23,645 nucleotides of DNA from a virus. The stretch covers positions 1 to 23,645 of IMG/VR virus record IMGVR_UViG_3300017917_000837; one strand, given 5' to 3'. Positions 7,984 to 14,933 of this stretch are shown here, one piece after another. The notes under the pieces are model-generated. The model was given only the letters and a program-made list of their open reading frames with translations. It searched no databases and was not told the DNA's origin. The position numbers and the translations under genes are program-made. Position 1 is the stretch's first letter. The number at the start of each line of letters is the position of its first letter.

Positions 7984-8130
7984 AGTCTAATAGTTATCAC
8001 TTTGGCAGTATTGATCATAAATACTATTGACGAAGCAAAAGCACTAGTATATACTACACAAGTGATACAAACTTTTGACGTCACAGGCAACTTAGATCTA
8101 GAAATAGATAGGCAACATTTTATAATTTGA
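7972..8130 (+). CDS. Doubtful 52-residue ORF upstream of gp32
   Basis: An ATG at 7972 opens a 52-codon frame ending with TGA at 8128-8130, 14 bases before the gp32 start. The predicted peptide has a hydrophobic stretch (SLIVITLAVLII) followed by DEAKA, a possible signal-peptidase site, and then a polar tail with TFDVTGNLDLEID. It would fill an unusually long gap for this compact genome. Against it: no ribosome site at the ATG or at the in-frame TTG codons (8002, 8011), overlap with the start of the minus-strand methyltransferase, and a good sigma70 promoter in its middle. Probably a chance frame. Confidence 0.2.
   Translation: MFAHSLIVITLAVLIINTIDEAKALVYTTQVIQTFDVTGNLDLEIDRQHFII
8016..8023 (+). 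promoter_or_regulatory. T4-late-type box upstream of gp32
   Basis: CATAAATA matches the late core TATAAATA at seven of eight positions. It lies just before the -35 element of the sigma70-type promoter. In T4 gene 32 is read from several promoters of different classes, so a late box next to an early one would fit. The box alone is short and could be chance. Confidence 0.35.
8027..8055 (+). promoter_or_regulatory. Sigma70-type promoter for gp32
   Basis: TTGACG (8027-8032) and TATACT (8050-8055) are separated by exactly 17 bases, matching the bacterial housekeeping consensus at five of six positions each. Transcription should begin near 8062, giving a leader of about 83 bases before the gp32 ATG. 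The -10 element lies in a ten-base palindrome AGTATATACT (8046-8055), which could serve as a protein-binding site. Confidence 0.65.
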
Positions 8131-8141
8131 AAGGCAACATT
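8085..8141 (+). promoter_or_regulatory. Triple AGGCAAC repeat in gp32 leader, candidate autoregulatory operator
   Basis: AGGCAAC occurs at 8085-8091, 8110-8116 and 8132-8138, 25 and 22 bases apart; the last two extend to AGGCAACATT. The third copy includes the only ribosome-site-like string (AAAGG, 8130-8134) before the ATG at 8145. T4 gp32 represses its own translation by binding the leader of its mRNA around the ribosome site; the repeats would be a natural cooperative binding array for the same kind of control. This role is inference from position. Confidence 0.4.
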
Positions 8142-8144
8142 AAA

Positions 8145-9125
8145 ATGGCATCATTAGCAGAAATTCGCGCTCGTTTGGCCGCTAGCGAATCAAAACAAGG
8201 CGGTAACAGTTCCACAGGTGGTGACAACGCAATTTACCCACATTGGAACATGGAAGAAGGTTCTTCCGCAACACTCCGTTTCCTACCAGACGCAAATCCA
8301 AAGAATACATTCTTCTGGGTAGAACGTGCTCAAATTCGTTTACCATTTAATGGTATCAAAGGTGAGTTGGAAAGTAAACAAGTTATCGTACCAGTTCCAT
8401 GCGTGGAAATGTATGGCGACGCTTGCCCAATCTTGGCAGAAGTTCGCACTTGGTTCAAAGACAAATCCTTAGAAGAGATGGGTCGTAAGTATTGGAAGAA
8501 ACGCAGTTACATTTTCCAAGGTTTTGTTCGTGAGAATCCTTTGGCAGATGACAAGGCTCCAGCAAATCCAATCCGTCGATTCATTATTGGACCACAAATT
8601 TTCGCAACTATCAAAGGTGCGTTGATGGATCCAGAATTAGAAGAATTGCCAACAGACTTGATGCGTGGTTTGGACTTCCGTATTACTAAAACAAGTAAAG
8701 GTGGCTTTGCTGATTACAGCACAAGTAAGTGGTCTCGTAAAGAGACAGCACTGACCGAAGCTGAACAGGCAGCAATCGCTGAACATGGTTTGTTTGACTT
8801 GGCAACATTCTTGCCAAAACGCCCAGGCGAAGTAGAGTTGAAAGTTATCAAAGAGATGTTTGAAGCATCTGTTGATGGCCAAAGCTACGATACCGAGCGT
8901 TGGGGTCAATACTTCCGTCCAGCAGGTGTAGCCGCTCCGGCTTCTACAACTACAGTAGATGGTCATGGTGACGCACACGAAGTTCCTGCTCCGGCTCCTG
9001 CTGTAAGCAGTGACTTTGATGAGGAACCAGCTGTAGCAAGTGCTCCAGTAGAAGCCAAACCAGCTGCTGCCGGAACAAATGCCAACGACATTTTAGCAAT
9101 GATTCGTGCAAGACAAAAGCAGTAA
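8145..9125 (+). CDS. 32: Single-stranded DNA-binding protein (gp32-like)
   Basis: A 326-residue homologue of T4 gp32, which coats single-stranded DNA in replication, recombination and repair. The N-terminus MASLAEIRARLAA resembles the basic cooperativity region; the core follows with HWNMEEGSSATLRFLPD and the phrase CVEMYGDACPILAEV at 86-100. The last 65 residues are acidic and proline/alanine-rich (DFDEEPAVASAPVEA) and end in a helix NDILAMIRARQKQ; the acidic tail is where gp32 binds partner proteins. T4 gp32 (301 residues) holds zinc with one histidine and three cysteines; only C86 and C94 are evident here, so the zinc site may be altered or lost. A TTG at 8127 would add six residues, but ATG 8145 gives the typical start. 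The leader has its own promoter and repeats. Partners UvsX and UvsY are encoded downstream. Confidence 0.88.
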   Translation: MASLAEIRARLAASESKQGGNSSTGGDNAIYPHWNMEEGSSATLRFLPDANPKNTFFWVERAQIRLPFNGIKGELESKQVIVPVPCVEMYGDACPILAEVRTWFKDKSLEEMGRKYWKKRSYIFQGFVRENPLADDKAPANPIRRFIIGPQIFATIKGALMDPELEELPTDLMRGLDFRITKTSKGGFADYSTSKWSRKETALTEAEQAAIAEHGLFDLATFLPKRPGEVELKVIKEMFEASVDGQSYDTERWGQYFRPAGVAAPASTTTVDGHGDAHEVPAPAPAVSSDFDEEPAVASAPVEAKPAAAGTNANDILAMIRARQKQ

Positions 9126-9690
9126 TCAAAAAACTAGGGTATTACTAAATTACTATCCATGTAGTTATGGTGATACCCTAGCATCAATGTTTGGTGGAAT
9201 TGCTCCTGACTGGCGAGGGAAACTAACCCAAAGCAGTTGGGGCGATTTCAAATTTCCAACATTTTACTCTATGACCTTAGAGGAAAAAGTTGAGTGTTGG
9301 CAAAAATTTTCATTTAATCCAGTTACTTGTTGCCACAGACAACAGGGTTTTGATTTCAACGAAATAGAACCAGTCCAGGTGATAAGCATAAGAGTAAATG
9401 ATAGATCTTGGTTGCATCGTAGAGTTATTAAATTGCATTGGAATTCGTTTGAACTGAATGACACCAAGTTGGATAAAATTAGATCTCAAATGCCAGCCGA
9501 GGAACATCATAAAGTGGTTGAATTTGAATATGTCAAATGGGCCAAGGAAAACATACTGAGCAGTGATCTAGTGCTGGATTTTGAGTTGATTCATTCAGAT
9601 GAATTGGCCGGTTGGTGCCAGGATCATGGCGTCAGTTACGATCAGTCAGTGATTGATCTAATAAAACAAGATTTAAAAGATTATCAATAA
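9106..9690 (+). CDS. Unknown 194-residue protein, possibly sulfotransferase-like
   Basis: The frame is closed upstream at 9100-9102, so the first possible start is GTG at 9106, which overlaps gp32 by 20 bases; the next is ATG 9187, which would remove a conserved-looking strand VLLNYYPCSYGDTLASMFGG. That opening (strand, then a P-x-S-x-G-x-x-L turn) resembles the start of sulfotransferase-like or other P-loop-related folds, and the end (a DFELIHSDEL stretch followed by helices) recalls the same family. No firm motif is present, so I leave it unassigned. A large stem-loop (9134-9181) lies across codons 10-26. The stop overlaps the start of the next radical SAM gene (TAATG), suggesting coupled translation and a shared pathway. 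No ribosome site is seen at the GTG. Confidence 0.6.
   Translation: MQDKSSNQKTRVLLNYYPCSYGDTLASMFGGIAPDWRGKLTQSSWGDFKFPTFYSMTLEEKVECWQKFSFNPVTCCHRQQGFDFNEIEPVQVISIRVNDRSWLHRRVIKLHWNSFELNDTKLDKIRSQMPAEEHHKVVEFEYVKWAKENILSSDLVLDFELIHSDELAGWCQDHGVSYDQSVIDLIKQDLKDYQ
9134..9181 (+). repeat. Long inverted repeat just after gp32 stop
   Basis: CTAGGGTAT (9134-9142) and ATACCCTAG (9173-9181) are perfect reverse complements; with G-U pairs the stem extends five more pairs inward (9143-9147 with 9168-9172), leaving a loop of 20 bases. It begins eight bases after the gp32 stop. On the plus strand no U-run follows. On the minus strand the stem is followed by six T residues (complement of 9128-9133), the shape of a terminator for antisense transcription. 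It may instead protect the 3' end of gp32 mRNA. Confidence 0.6.
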
Positions 9691-10742
9691 TGCATTGCCC
9701 AAACCTTAAACACAATCTCAGTTGGTTTGTAAATGGTCGTTTGAAACCATGCAACAACATGGTTAACTTTCCGACCTTTTCTACTGTGCAGGAAATGCAA
9801 CAGAGTCAGCCATACCAGGATGTTGTGTCGGATCCACAAAGTCCGTATTGTCAACGGTGTTGGGACAAGGAAAGTCTGGGCATTACCAGCAAGCGACAAG
9901 CAGATTTAAAAACTCATGAAATTTATGCCAAGATTAATCCTGACTATTTGAAAATTGATGCGGCCATTGGAGTTACCTGTAATGCTGCCTGTAGAACATG
10001 TGGGCCTCCCAACAGCAGTCTTTGGCAACAGCATGAAAGAAAGTATCACGGCGTGAATTTACAAACTGTAGTCGAGGGTCATGACCTTTGGCCCACTGTA
10101 GATGCCAATCTTGATAGAATACTACAAATGGACTTTGGTGGTGGTGAACCTTGGCTAAATCAAGTTGAAGAACAAATTGCCGCACTGGAAAAATTAATTA
10201 GCCAAGGATCATCCAAACAAATAAAACTACGCTACAATACCAACGGTAGTGTTCAACCAAGAGCCCTGTTAGAAAAATTTCCCTACTTTAGATCAGTTGA
10301 AATCACACTAAGTTTAGACGATGTAGGCTCTAGATTTGAATACAATAGATATCCATTGACCTGGTCGACTGTGCTGGAAAATGTCAGTGTGTTAAAACAG
10401 ATAGCCCAAGAAAATGCTAATGTATTTTTAAAAATAAATTTTACTGTGAGTGTTTTGACTTTTTTGTATGCTGAAAGTTTTTTGACCTGGGCCAAAGACA
10501 ACAACTTGCCTGACGTCAATTGGAATATTGTGACCTTACCAGAGATCTACAGTATTAAAAGTTTGCCAGTTACTGTGCGAGAAAAACTAAATCCCGGTCA
10601 AATGTTTTATGATCTAGTGGCCAAAAGTCCTTTGCCCGATTGGCGTGAAAAATTTTTTGCTGAAACTCAACGACTTGATCAACAAAGACAACAGTCGTTC
10701 AACGACACCTTTCCAGAACTACAGGCCATAATATGCGAATAG
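9690..10742 (+). CDS. Radical SAM protein 2 with N-terminal twitch-like cysteines
   Basis: Of 350 residues, 97-104 (CNAACRTC) hold the SAM-cleaving cluster and MDFGGGEPWL the SAM-contacting GGE motif. Before the core are C3, C21, C54 and C57 (SPYCQRCWDK), the same four-cysteine layout as in three other radical SAM genes here, with an 18-residue step between the first two. This N-terminal set probably binds an auxiliary iron-sulfur cluster that holds or oxidises the substrate. The phrase SLDDVGSRFEYNRYP closely matches ISFDNVGTRFEYVRHG in radical SAM 1, so the two are likely paralogues. ATG 9690 overlaps the preceding stop; the 3' end overlaps the SDR gene by ten bases. Reaction unknown. Confidence 0.82.
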   Translation: MHCPNLKHNLSWFVNGRLKPCNNMVNFPTFSTVQEMQQSQPYQDVVSDPQSPYCQRCWDKESLGITSKRQADLKTHEIYAKINPDYLKIDAAIGVTCNAACRTCGPPNSSLWQQHERKYHGVNLQTVVEGHDLWPTVDANLDRILQMDFGGGEPWLNQVEEQIAALEKLISQGSSKQIKLRYNTNGSVQPRALLEKFPYFRSVEITLSLDDVGSRFEYNRYPLTWSTVLENVSVLKQIAQENANVFLKINFTVSVLTFLYAESFLTWAKDNNLPDVNWNIVTLPEIYSIKSLPVTVREKLNPGQMFYDLVAKSPLPDWREKFFAETQRLDQQRQQSFNDTFPELQAIICE

Positions 10743-11275
10743 CAATCACAGGACACACTGCTGGTATTGGTCGTGCCTTGGCCGAAGCCTACCGTGGCAA
10801 TGAGATTGTTGGCATAAGCAAACGCGAAGGCAACAACATAAGAAACACGCCCAAGGTTGCTGACATGATCGAACCTTGCGATGTGTTTATTAATAATGCT
10901 CAAGCTGGATATGCACAAACCGAATTGCTGTTTGAAATGGCCCAACGCTGGCAAGGAACAGGCAAAACAATCCTAGTGATATCCACAATGTTGGCACAGG
11001 CACCAGTAAATCATTTGCCAGGTCTTGATATGGATCAGTATCGCGTTCAAAAGGTTGCTCTAGAAGAAGCTGTGCATCAACTACGCAATAGACGCTTGGG
11101 TATCAAGATTGTTTTAGTTCGTCCGGGCAATGTTGCTACCAGTGCGGACAAAACAGTTCCGCCAGCAGCCGATGTAGATAATTGGGCACGAGTGTTAGTT
11201 GCTACATTACAAATGGCCCAGGCCAACAACTTATTCATCACCGACATAAGTTTAGGACCCAACAATGAATCATAA
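10733..11275 (+). CDS. Short-chain dehydrogenase/reductase (SDR), compact
   Basis: SDR enzymes oxidise or reduce alcohols, ketones or sugars with NAD(P). The 180-residue protein begins with the nucleotide-binding motif TGHTAGIG (residues 6-13), has the structural NNA at 54-56, the catalytic serine at S84 in LVIST, and the YxxxK pair Y103/K107, followed by the PG motif (RPGNVATS). All catalytic residues are present although the usual length is about 250, so the substrate-binding C-terminus is cut short. It overlaps the radical SAM genes on both sides (10 and 11 bases), a strong sign of one operon and of joint action on the same metabolite, for example nucleotide-sugar conversion. That substrate is a guess. 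Confidence 0.85.
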   Translation: MRIAITGHTAGIGRALAEAYRGNEIVGISKREGNNIRNTPKVADMIEPCDVFINNAQAGYAQTELLFEMAQRWQGTGKTILVISTMLAQAPVNHLPGLDMDQYRVQKVALEEAVHQLRNRRLGIKIVLVRPGNVATSADKTVPPAADVDNWARVLVATLQMAQANNLFITDISLGPNNES

Positions 11276-12401
11276 AGACATGTTGACCAATCCGGCGTTT
11301 TGCCCAATCCCTTGGACAGGATTGATGTATAACTTTGATGGCGCAGTCAAAAATTGTATTCGTAGTGCCACTACCTTGGGCAACATCAAAGACAATACCA
11401 TAGAAGATATTGTTGGCAACAATTCAAATGTAGCAAGACAAGCCATGATATTGGGACGACAATTTCCTAGTAATTGTAAACCATGCCACGATTTAGAAAT
11501 AGACAAAAAGAATTTTGACATTATCAGTGATCGTATTTTCTACATAAGAGAACTAAAACAAGTTCCACTGGAAACTTATCGTCCCAACAATTTTGATCTA
11601 CAGACTGTGGATGTGCGCTGGACCAATCTTTGTAATTTTGCCTGCGTGTATTGTTCGCCACAGTTTAGCAGTAAGTGGGCAGCCGAACTCAAGGTCATAC
11701 AACAAGTTCCTACTGAACAACAACAAGAAACGTTCAAACAATACATTTTTGATCGGGCCAAGAATCTCAAACATGTGTATATGGCCGGTGGCGAACCCTT
11801 GTTGATGAAAGAAAATTTAGAGTTATTGGATCGACTTGATCCAAACGTAAACCTACGCATCAACACAAACCTAAGCAAAGTAGACACACAGGTATTTGAT
11901 CGTATTTGTCAATTTAAAAATGTTCACTGGACCATAAGCATTGAATCCTGCAGTAACGAATTTGAATACATAAGGCACGGCGGTGCTTGGCAAGACTTTG
12001 TTGACAATTTAATGATTATACAAAAACTTGATCATAAAATAAGTTTTAACATGTTGCACTTGGTATTAAATCATCTCAGTATTTTTGACTGTATAGATTA
12101 TTTGAAATACATAGGATTTCATAACAATAGTTTTGTTGCCGGACCCTTGCTAACTCCCAAACATCTCAACATCTTGAACTTGCCAGAAACAGCTATCAAT
12201 GAAGTGCGCACGGCATTAAAATTACGACTCAGTCAAAAACCTGGATACTTATTAGAAAACAGTTATCAAAACATGTTGGCCTATCTTGATCAACCATTTG
12301 ACAAAAACTTATCAAACACATTCAAGCAACTAGAAATCATGGATCAACGTCGCGGCTTAGACAGCAAAAAAATATTCAAGGACTTGTATAGATATGAGTG
12401 A
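11265..12401 (+). CDS. Radical SAM protein 3 with N-terminal twitch-like cysteines
   Basis: The 378-residue protein has the core CNFACVYC at 123-130 and VYMAGGEPLL as the SAM-contacting motif. The N-terminal auxiliary set is C13, C31, C71 and C74, in the phrases FCPIPWTGLMYNFDG and CKPCHDLE. Further phrases shared with radical SAM 1 are VRWTNLCN, FSSKWAA and FEYIRHGGAW, so these are close paralogues. The start ATG 11265 lies in the end of the SDR gene (11-base overlap); ATG 11280 is an alternative. The gene ends eight bases inside radical SAM 4, continuing the coupled series. Target unknown; relatives of the SPASM/twitch group modify peptides, sugars and alcohols. Confidence 0.85.
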   Translation: MNHKDMLTNPAFCPIPWTGLMYNFDGAVKNCIRSATTLGNIKDNTIEDIVGNNSNVARQAMILGRQFPSNCKPCHDLEIDKKNFDIISDRIFYIRELKQVPLETYRPNNFDLQTVDVRWTNLCNFACVYCSPQFSSKWAAELKVIQQVPTEQQQETFKQYIFDRAKNLKHVYMAGGEPLLMKENLELLDRLDPNVNLRINTNLSKVDTQVFDRICQFKNVHWTISIESCSNEFEYIRHGGAWQDFVDNLMIIQKLDHKISFNMLHLVLNHLSIFDCIDYLKYIGFHNNSFVAGPLLTPKHLNILNLPETAINEVRTALKLRLSQKPGYLLENSYQNMLAYLDQPFDKNLSNTFKQLEIMDQRRGLDSKKIFKDLYRYE

Positions 12402-13557
12402 AGTTAACTCTATAGCATTTGCGGTCAACCCAACCGACATACCCAGCTTTCTGCTGGACTGGGAATTAACCAAGTTATGCAACCTTGATTGCTCGTATTG
12501 TCCATCGGGTATTGACGGCGGACATGATAATTCAACTGCTCATCCACCTAAAGAACAATGTTTACAGGCCATTGATTTCATGTATGAGTATGTGGACTTG
12601 TATATGCAACATCGTCGACCGAATCAGCGCAAAGTTATCCTAAATGTCTACGGCGGGGAAAGCCTGTTTCATCCTGACATTGTTGAAATACTTGAAGCCT
12701 GTAGGTCTCGGTATGAAAAGTATAAAGATCGCTGGTATCTAACTATTACCTGCACTACCAATGCTGTAGTAGGGCCAAATCTTTGGTCTCGTATTGTGCC
12801 ATTGATTGACCAGTTTAGCATGAGTTACCATGCAGAAAATTTACCCAAGCAAAAACAACAATACAAAGACAATTTATTGTATCTCAAAGAACACGGCAAG
12901 CGATTCAAATCAATCATTATGATGCACAATGATCCTGAGTGCTGGCTTGAATGCAAGAACATTGTTGAGTTTTGTAAAACACACGACATTGACTATCTAG
13001 CCAAGGCCATAGATTTTTCCAGCTCAGACTGGGCCTATACCACAGAACAATTTGCTGAATTAAAAGAATTTTGGGTAAGCAAAACACGACCTCTACACCG
13101 ACTTGAGTATAGTAAAAGTATAGACGCCATTGGCAAGGAAGAAAAAACCATTAGCCTTGATCAAGGACGAGCCTGTTGTGGCGGCAGACAAATGAGTTTA
13201 AACGGGGATCTTAAAAGCAGTGTAAGTTTTGTTCCACGTCAAGGGTTTGAAGGATGGTCATGCAGTGTAAATTGGTTTTTTCTATTTGTTCAACAACTTA
13301 CAGGAGCGGTATATACCAACAAGGATTGTCGCACCAGCACCACCGGACTGGTTGAACCTTTGGGCTATTTGTCCGATTCAGACAAGATAATCAAGAATCT
13401 CCAAACGCAACTTGAAACCAAAAGTATGCCTGTAATTAAATGTGTTAAAAAATTCTGTATGTGCGGATTTTGCGCACCAAAAGCCGAAGATCCCAAAGAG
13501 TTTATGAAGTTAATCAAAAGGCATGTGCCTGATGATGTTTTTGTTGCTAATTTATAA
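12394..13557 (+). CDS. Radical SAM protein 4 with C-terminal cysteine region
   Basis: This 387-residue enzyme differs from the other four. The core CNLDCSYC is already at residues 29-36, so no N-terminal auxiliary domain precedes it, and the SAM motif is in NVYGGESLF. Instead cysteines cluster in the second half: GRACCGGRQMSLNGDL, which is the SPASM-type loop, then NKDCRTS, and CVKKFCMCGFCAPK near the end. This is the normal radical SAM-SPASM order, with enough cysteines for one or two extra clusters. The gene starts inside the end of radical SAM 3 and is followed by a 54-base gap before uvsX. Being the only member of a different architecture, it may do a different step from the other four. 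Confidence 0.8.
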   Translation: MSEVNSIAFAVNPTDIPSFLLDWELTKLCNLDCSYCPSGIDGGHDNSTAHPPKEQCLQAIDFMYEYVDLYMQHRRPNQRKVILNVYGGESLFHPDIVEILEACRSRYEKYKDRWYLTITCTTNAVVGPNLWSRIVPLIDQFSMSYHAENLPKQKQQYKDNLLYLKEHGKRFKSIIMMHNDPECWLECKNIVEFCKTHDIDYLAKAIDFSSSDWAYTTEQFAELKEFWVSKTRPLHRLEYSKSIDAIGKEEKTISLDQGRACCGGRQMSLNGDLKSSVSFVPRQGFEGWSCSVNWFFLFVQQLTGAVYTNKDCRTSTTGLVEPLGYLSDSDKIIKNLQTQLETKSMPVIKCVKKFCMCGFCAPKAEDPKEFMKLIKRHVPDDVFVANL

Positions 13558-13576
13558 TTAGTGTGTTAAACTTAGA

Positions 13577-13584
13577 TATAAGTA
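13577..13584 (+). promoter_or_regulatory. Possible phage promoter box before uvsX
   Basis: TATAAGTA lies 28 bases before the uvsX start in the 54-base gap 13558-13611 and differs by one base from the T4 late core. The same A-to-G change is seen in the box before terminase. A good ribosome site AAGGAAG follows at 13600-13606. No convincing sigma70 pair was found in the gap, and an AT-only six-base inverted repeat (13547-13561) is too weak to call a terminator. Confidence 0.3.
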
Positions 13585-13611
13585 TCGTAAAATTTAGACA
13601 AGGAAGATAAC

Positions 13612-14670
13612 ATGGCAAAACCATTTGACGTATCAAAATTCCGCAAGGATATCACTAAGAGCATCGACGGTCTTAGTATTGGATTTAACGATCCAACAGA
13701 CTGGATCAGCACAGGCAACTTTGCGCTAAACTATCTTATCTCAGGAGACTTTAACAAAGGTATTCCGCTAGGTAAGGTCACTGTGTTTGCCGGAGAATCT
13801 GGCGCAGGTAAATCATATATCTGCTCTGGTAACATTGTGAAGAACGCACAAGAGCAAGGTATCTTTGTTATCTTGATTGATACAGAAAACGCACTAGATG
13901 AAGAATGGCTTCGTGCTTTAGGTGTAGATACCAGCGATAGCAAATTGCTTAAACTGAACATGGCCATGATCGACGATGTGGGCAAGACTATTGCTACATT
14001 TATGAGTGACTATAAAGCCTTGCCTGATGGCGAACGTCCTAAGGTCCTGTTTGTTATTGACTCGTTGGGTATGTTGTTGACTCCTACTGACGTTAATCAG
14101 TTCGAAGCAGGTGACATGAAAGGTGACATGGGTCGTAAGCCTAAAGCACTAACAGCATTGGTTCGTAACTGTGTCAACATGTTTGGTAGCTTTAATGTAG
14201 GCCTAGTAGCAACCAACCACACTTATGCATCACAGGACATGTTTGATCCAGATGACAAGATCTCAGGTGGCCAAGGCTTTATCTATGCTAGTTCTATCGT
14301 AGTAGCTATGAAGAAAATGAAGTTGAAAGAAGATGAAGATGGCAACAAGATCTCCGACGTCATGGGTATCCGTGCTGGTTGTAAAGTAATGAAAACTCGT
14401 TATGCTAAACCGTTTGAAGGCATGCAGGTTAAGATTCCTTATGAAACAGGTATGAACCCATACAGTGGCCTAACTGACTTGGCCGAGAAAAAAGGCCTGC
14501 TCAAGAAAGATGGTAATCGTTTAATGTTTGTAACCAGTGATGGTGAAATTATCAAACAGTTCCGCAAAGCATGGGAACAAAATGAAGATGGCTGTTTAGA
14601 TAAAGTTATGGCAGACTTTGCTAATCAGAAAGAAACGGTAAGTACTGAAGAGACAGCCACGGAGGAATAA
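13612..14670 (+). CDS. uvsX: UvsX, RecA-like strand-exchange recombinase
   Basis: UvsX pairs homologous DNA and drives recombination-dependent replication in T4-like phages. The 352 residues contain the RecA core: Walker A GESGAGKS at 61-68, the catalytic-glutamate region LIDTENALDEEW at 88-99, Walker B VLFVID at 145-150, and the loop region KGDMGRKPKALTALVR followed by GLVATNHTY. The N-terminus includes DWISTGNFALNYLISGDFNKGIP, typical of phage RecA. The length is close to T4 UvsX (about 390). The start is secured by AAGGAAG six bases upstream of the ATG. The end carries a strong ribosome site GGAGGAA (14661-14667) for the next small gene. Mediator uvsY lies two genes on, split off by a radical SAM gene. 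Confidence 0.95.
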   Translation: MAKPFDVSKFRKDITKSIDGLSIGFNDPTDWISTGNFALNYLISGDFNKGIPLGKVTVFAGESGAGKSYICSGNIVKNAQEQGIFVILIDTENALDEEWLRALGVDTSDSKLLKLNMAMIDDVGKTIATFMSDYKALPDGERPKVLFVIDSLGMLLTPTDVNQFEAGDMKGDMGRKPKALTALVRNCVNMFGSFNVGLVATNHTYASQDMFDPDDKISGGQGFIYASSIVVAMKKMKLKEDEDGNKISDVMGIRAGCKVMKTRYAKPFEGMQVKIPYETGMNPYSGLTDLAEKKGLLKKDGNRLMFVTSDGEIIKQFRKAWEQNEDGCLDKVMADFANQKETVSTEETATEE

Positions 14671-14672
14671 GA

Positions 14673-14933
14673 ATGTCAGTAGAATTAGCCAAGGAAATTT
14701 GGGACGAACTCAAGCGTTATGTAAACACAGTTGACAAAGATGACGCCGCAGAAACCCTAGTATCAGTCTTAGTTGACAACGATTGTGCCGCAGACGATAT
14801 CAAGTCAGTATTTAAATCTGATCCAGCAGTCAAAGCTGCATTAGCGCATTACCTCAAAGATCATGAGGAAGCTGATGACGACGAAGACTACGACGAAGAA
14901 GATTTTGAATACGACGAGGACGACGACTATTGA
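14673..14933 (+). CDS. Small acidic protein downstream of uvsX
   Basis: I do not recognise the 86-residue product. Residues 1-60 look helical (ELAKEIWDELKRYV, then SVFKSDPAVKAALAHYLKDH) and the last 25 residues are almost all Asp, Glu and Tyr. Such tails often mimic DNA or bind basic partner proteins. It starts two bases after the uvsX stop with the ribosome site GGAGGAA inside uvsX, so it is translated together with uvsX and may be a helper of recombination; that is inference from position. Its stop overlaps the next ATG (TGATG). Confidence 0.75.
   Translation: MSVELAKEIWDELKRYVNTVDKDDAAETLVSVLVDNDCAADDIKSVFKSDPAVKAALAHYLKDHEEADDDEDYDEEDFEYDEDDDY

Noticed and set aside
8127-8144. TTG start six codons before the gp32 ATG
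   Set aside because: ATG 8145 gives the typical gp32 N-terminus, and the TTG lies in the repeat-bearing leader.
11305-11324. Inverted repeat CAATCC/GGATTG in radical SAM 3
   Set aside because: Six pairs only, deep in conserved coding sequence (PIPWTGL), no U-run; likely chance.
11576-11887. 103-codon minus-strand frame inside radical SAM 3
   Set aside because: Antisense shadow covering the CxxxCxxC and GGE motifs of the real gene; no ribosome site.
13547-13561. Inverted repeat CTAATT/AATTAG at the end of radical SAM 4
   Set aside because: All but one pair are A-T, with a three-base loop and no U-run; too weak for a terminator.
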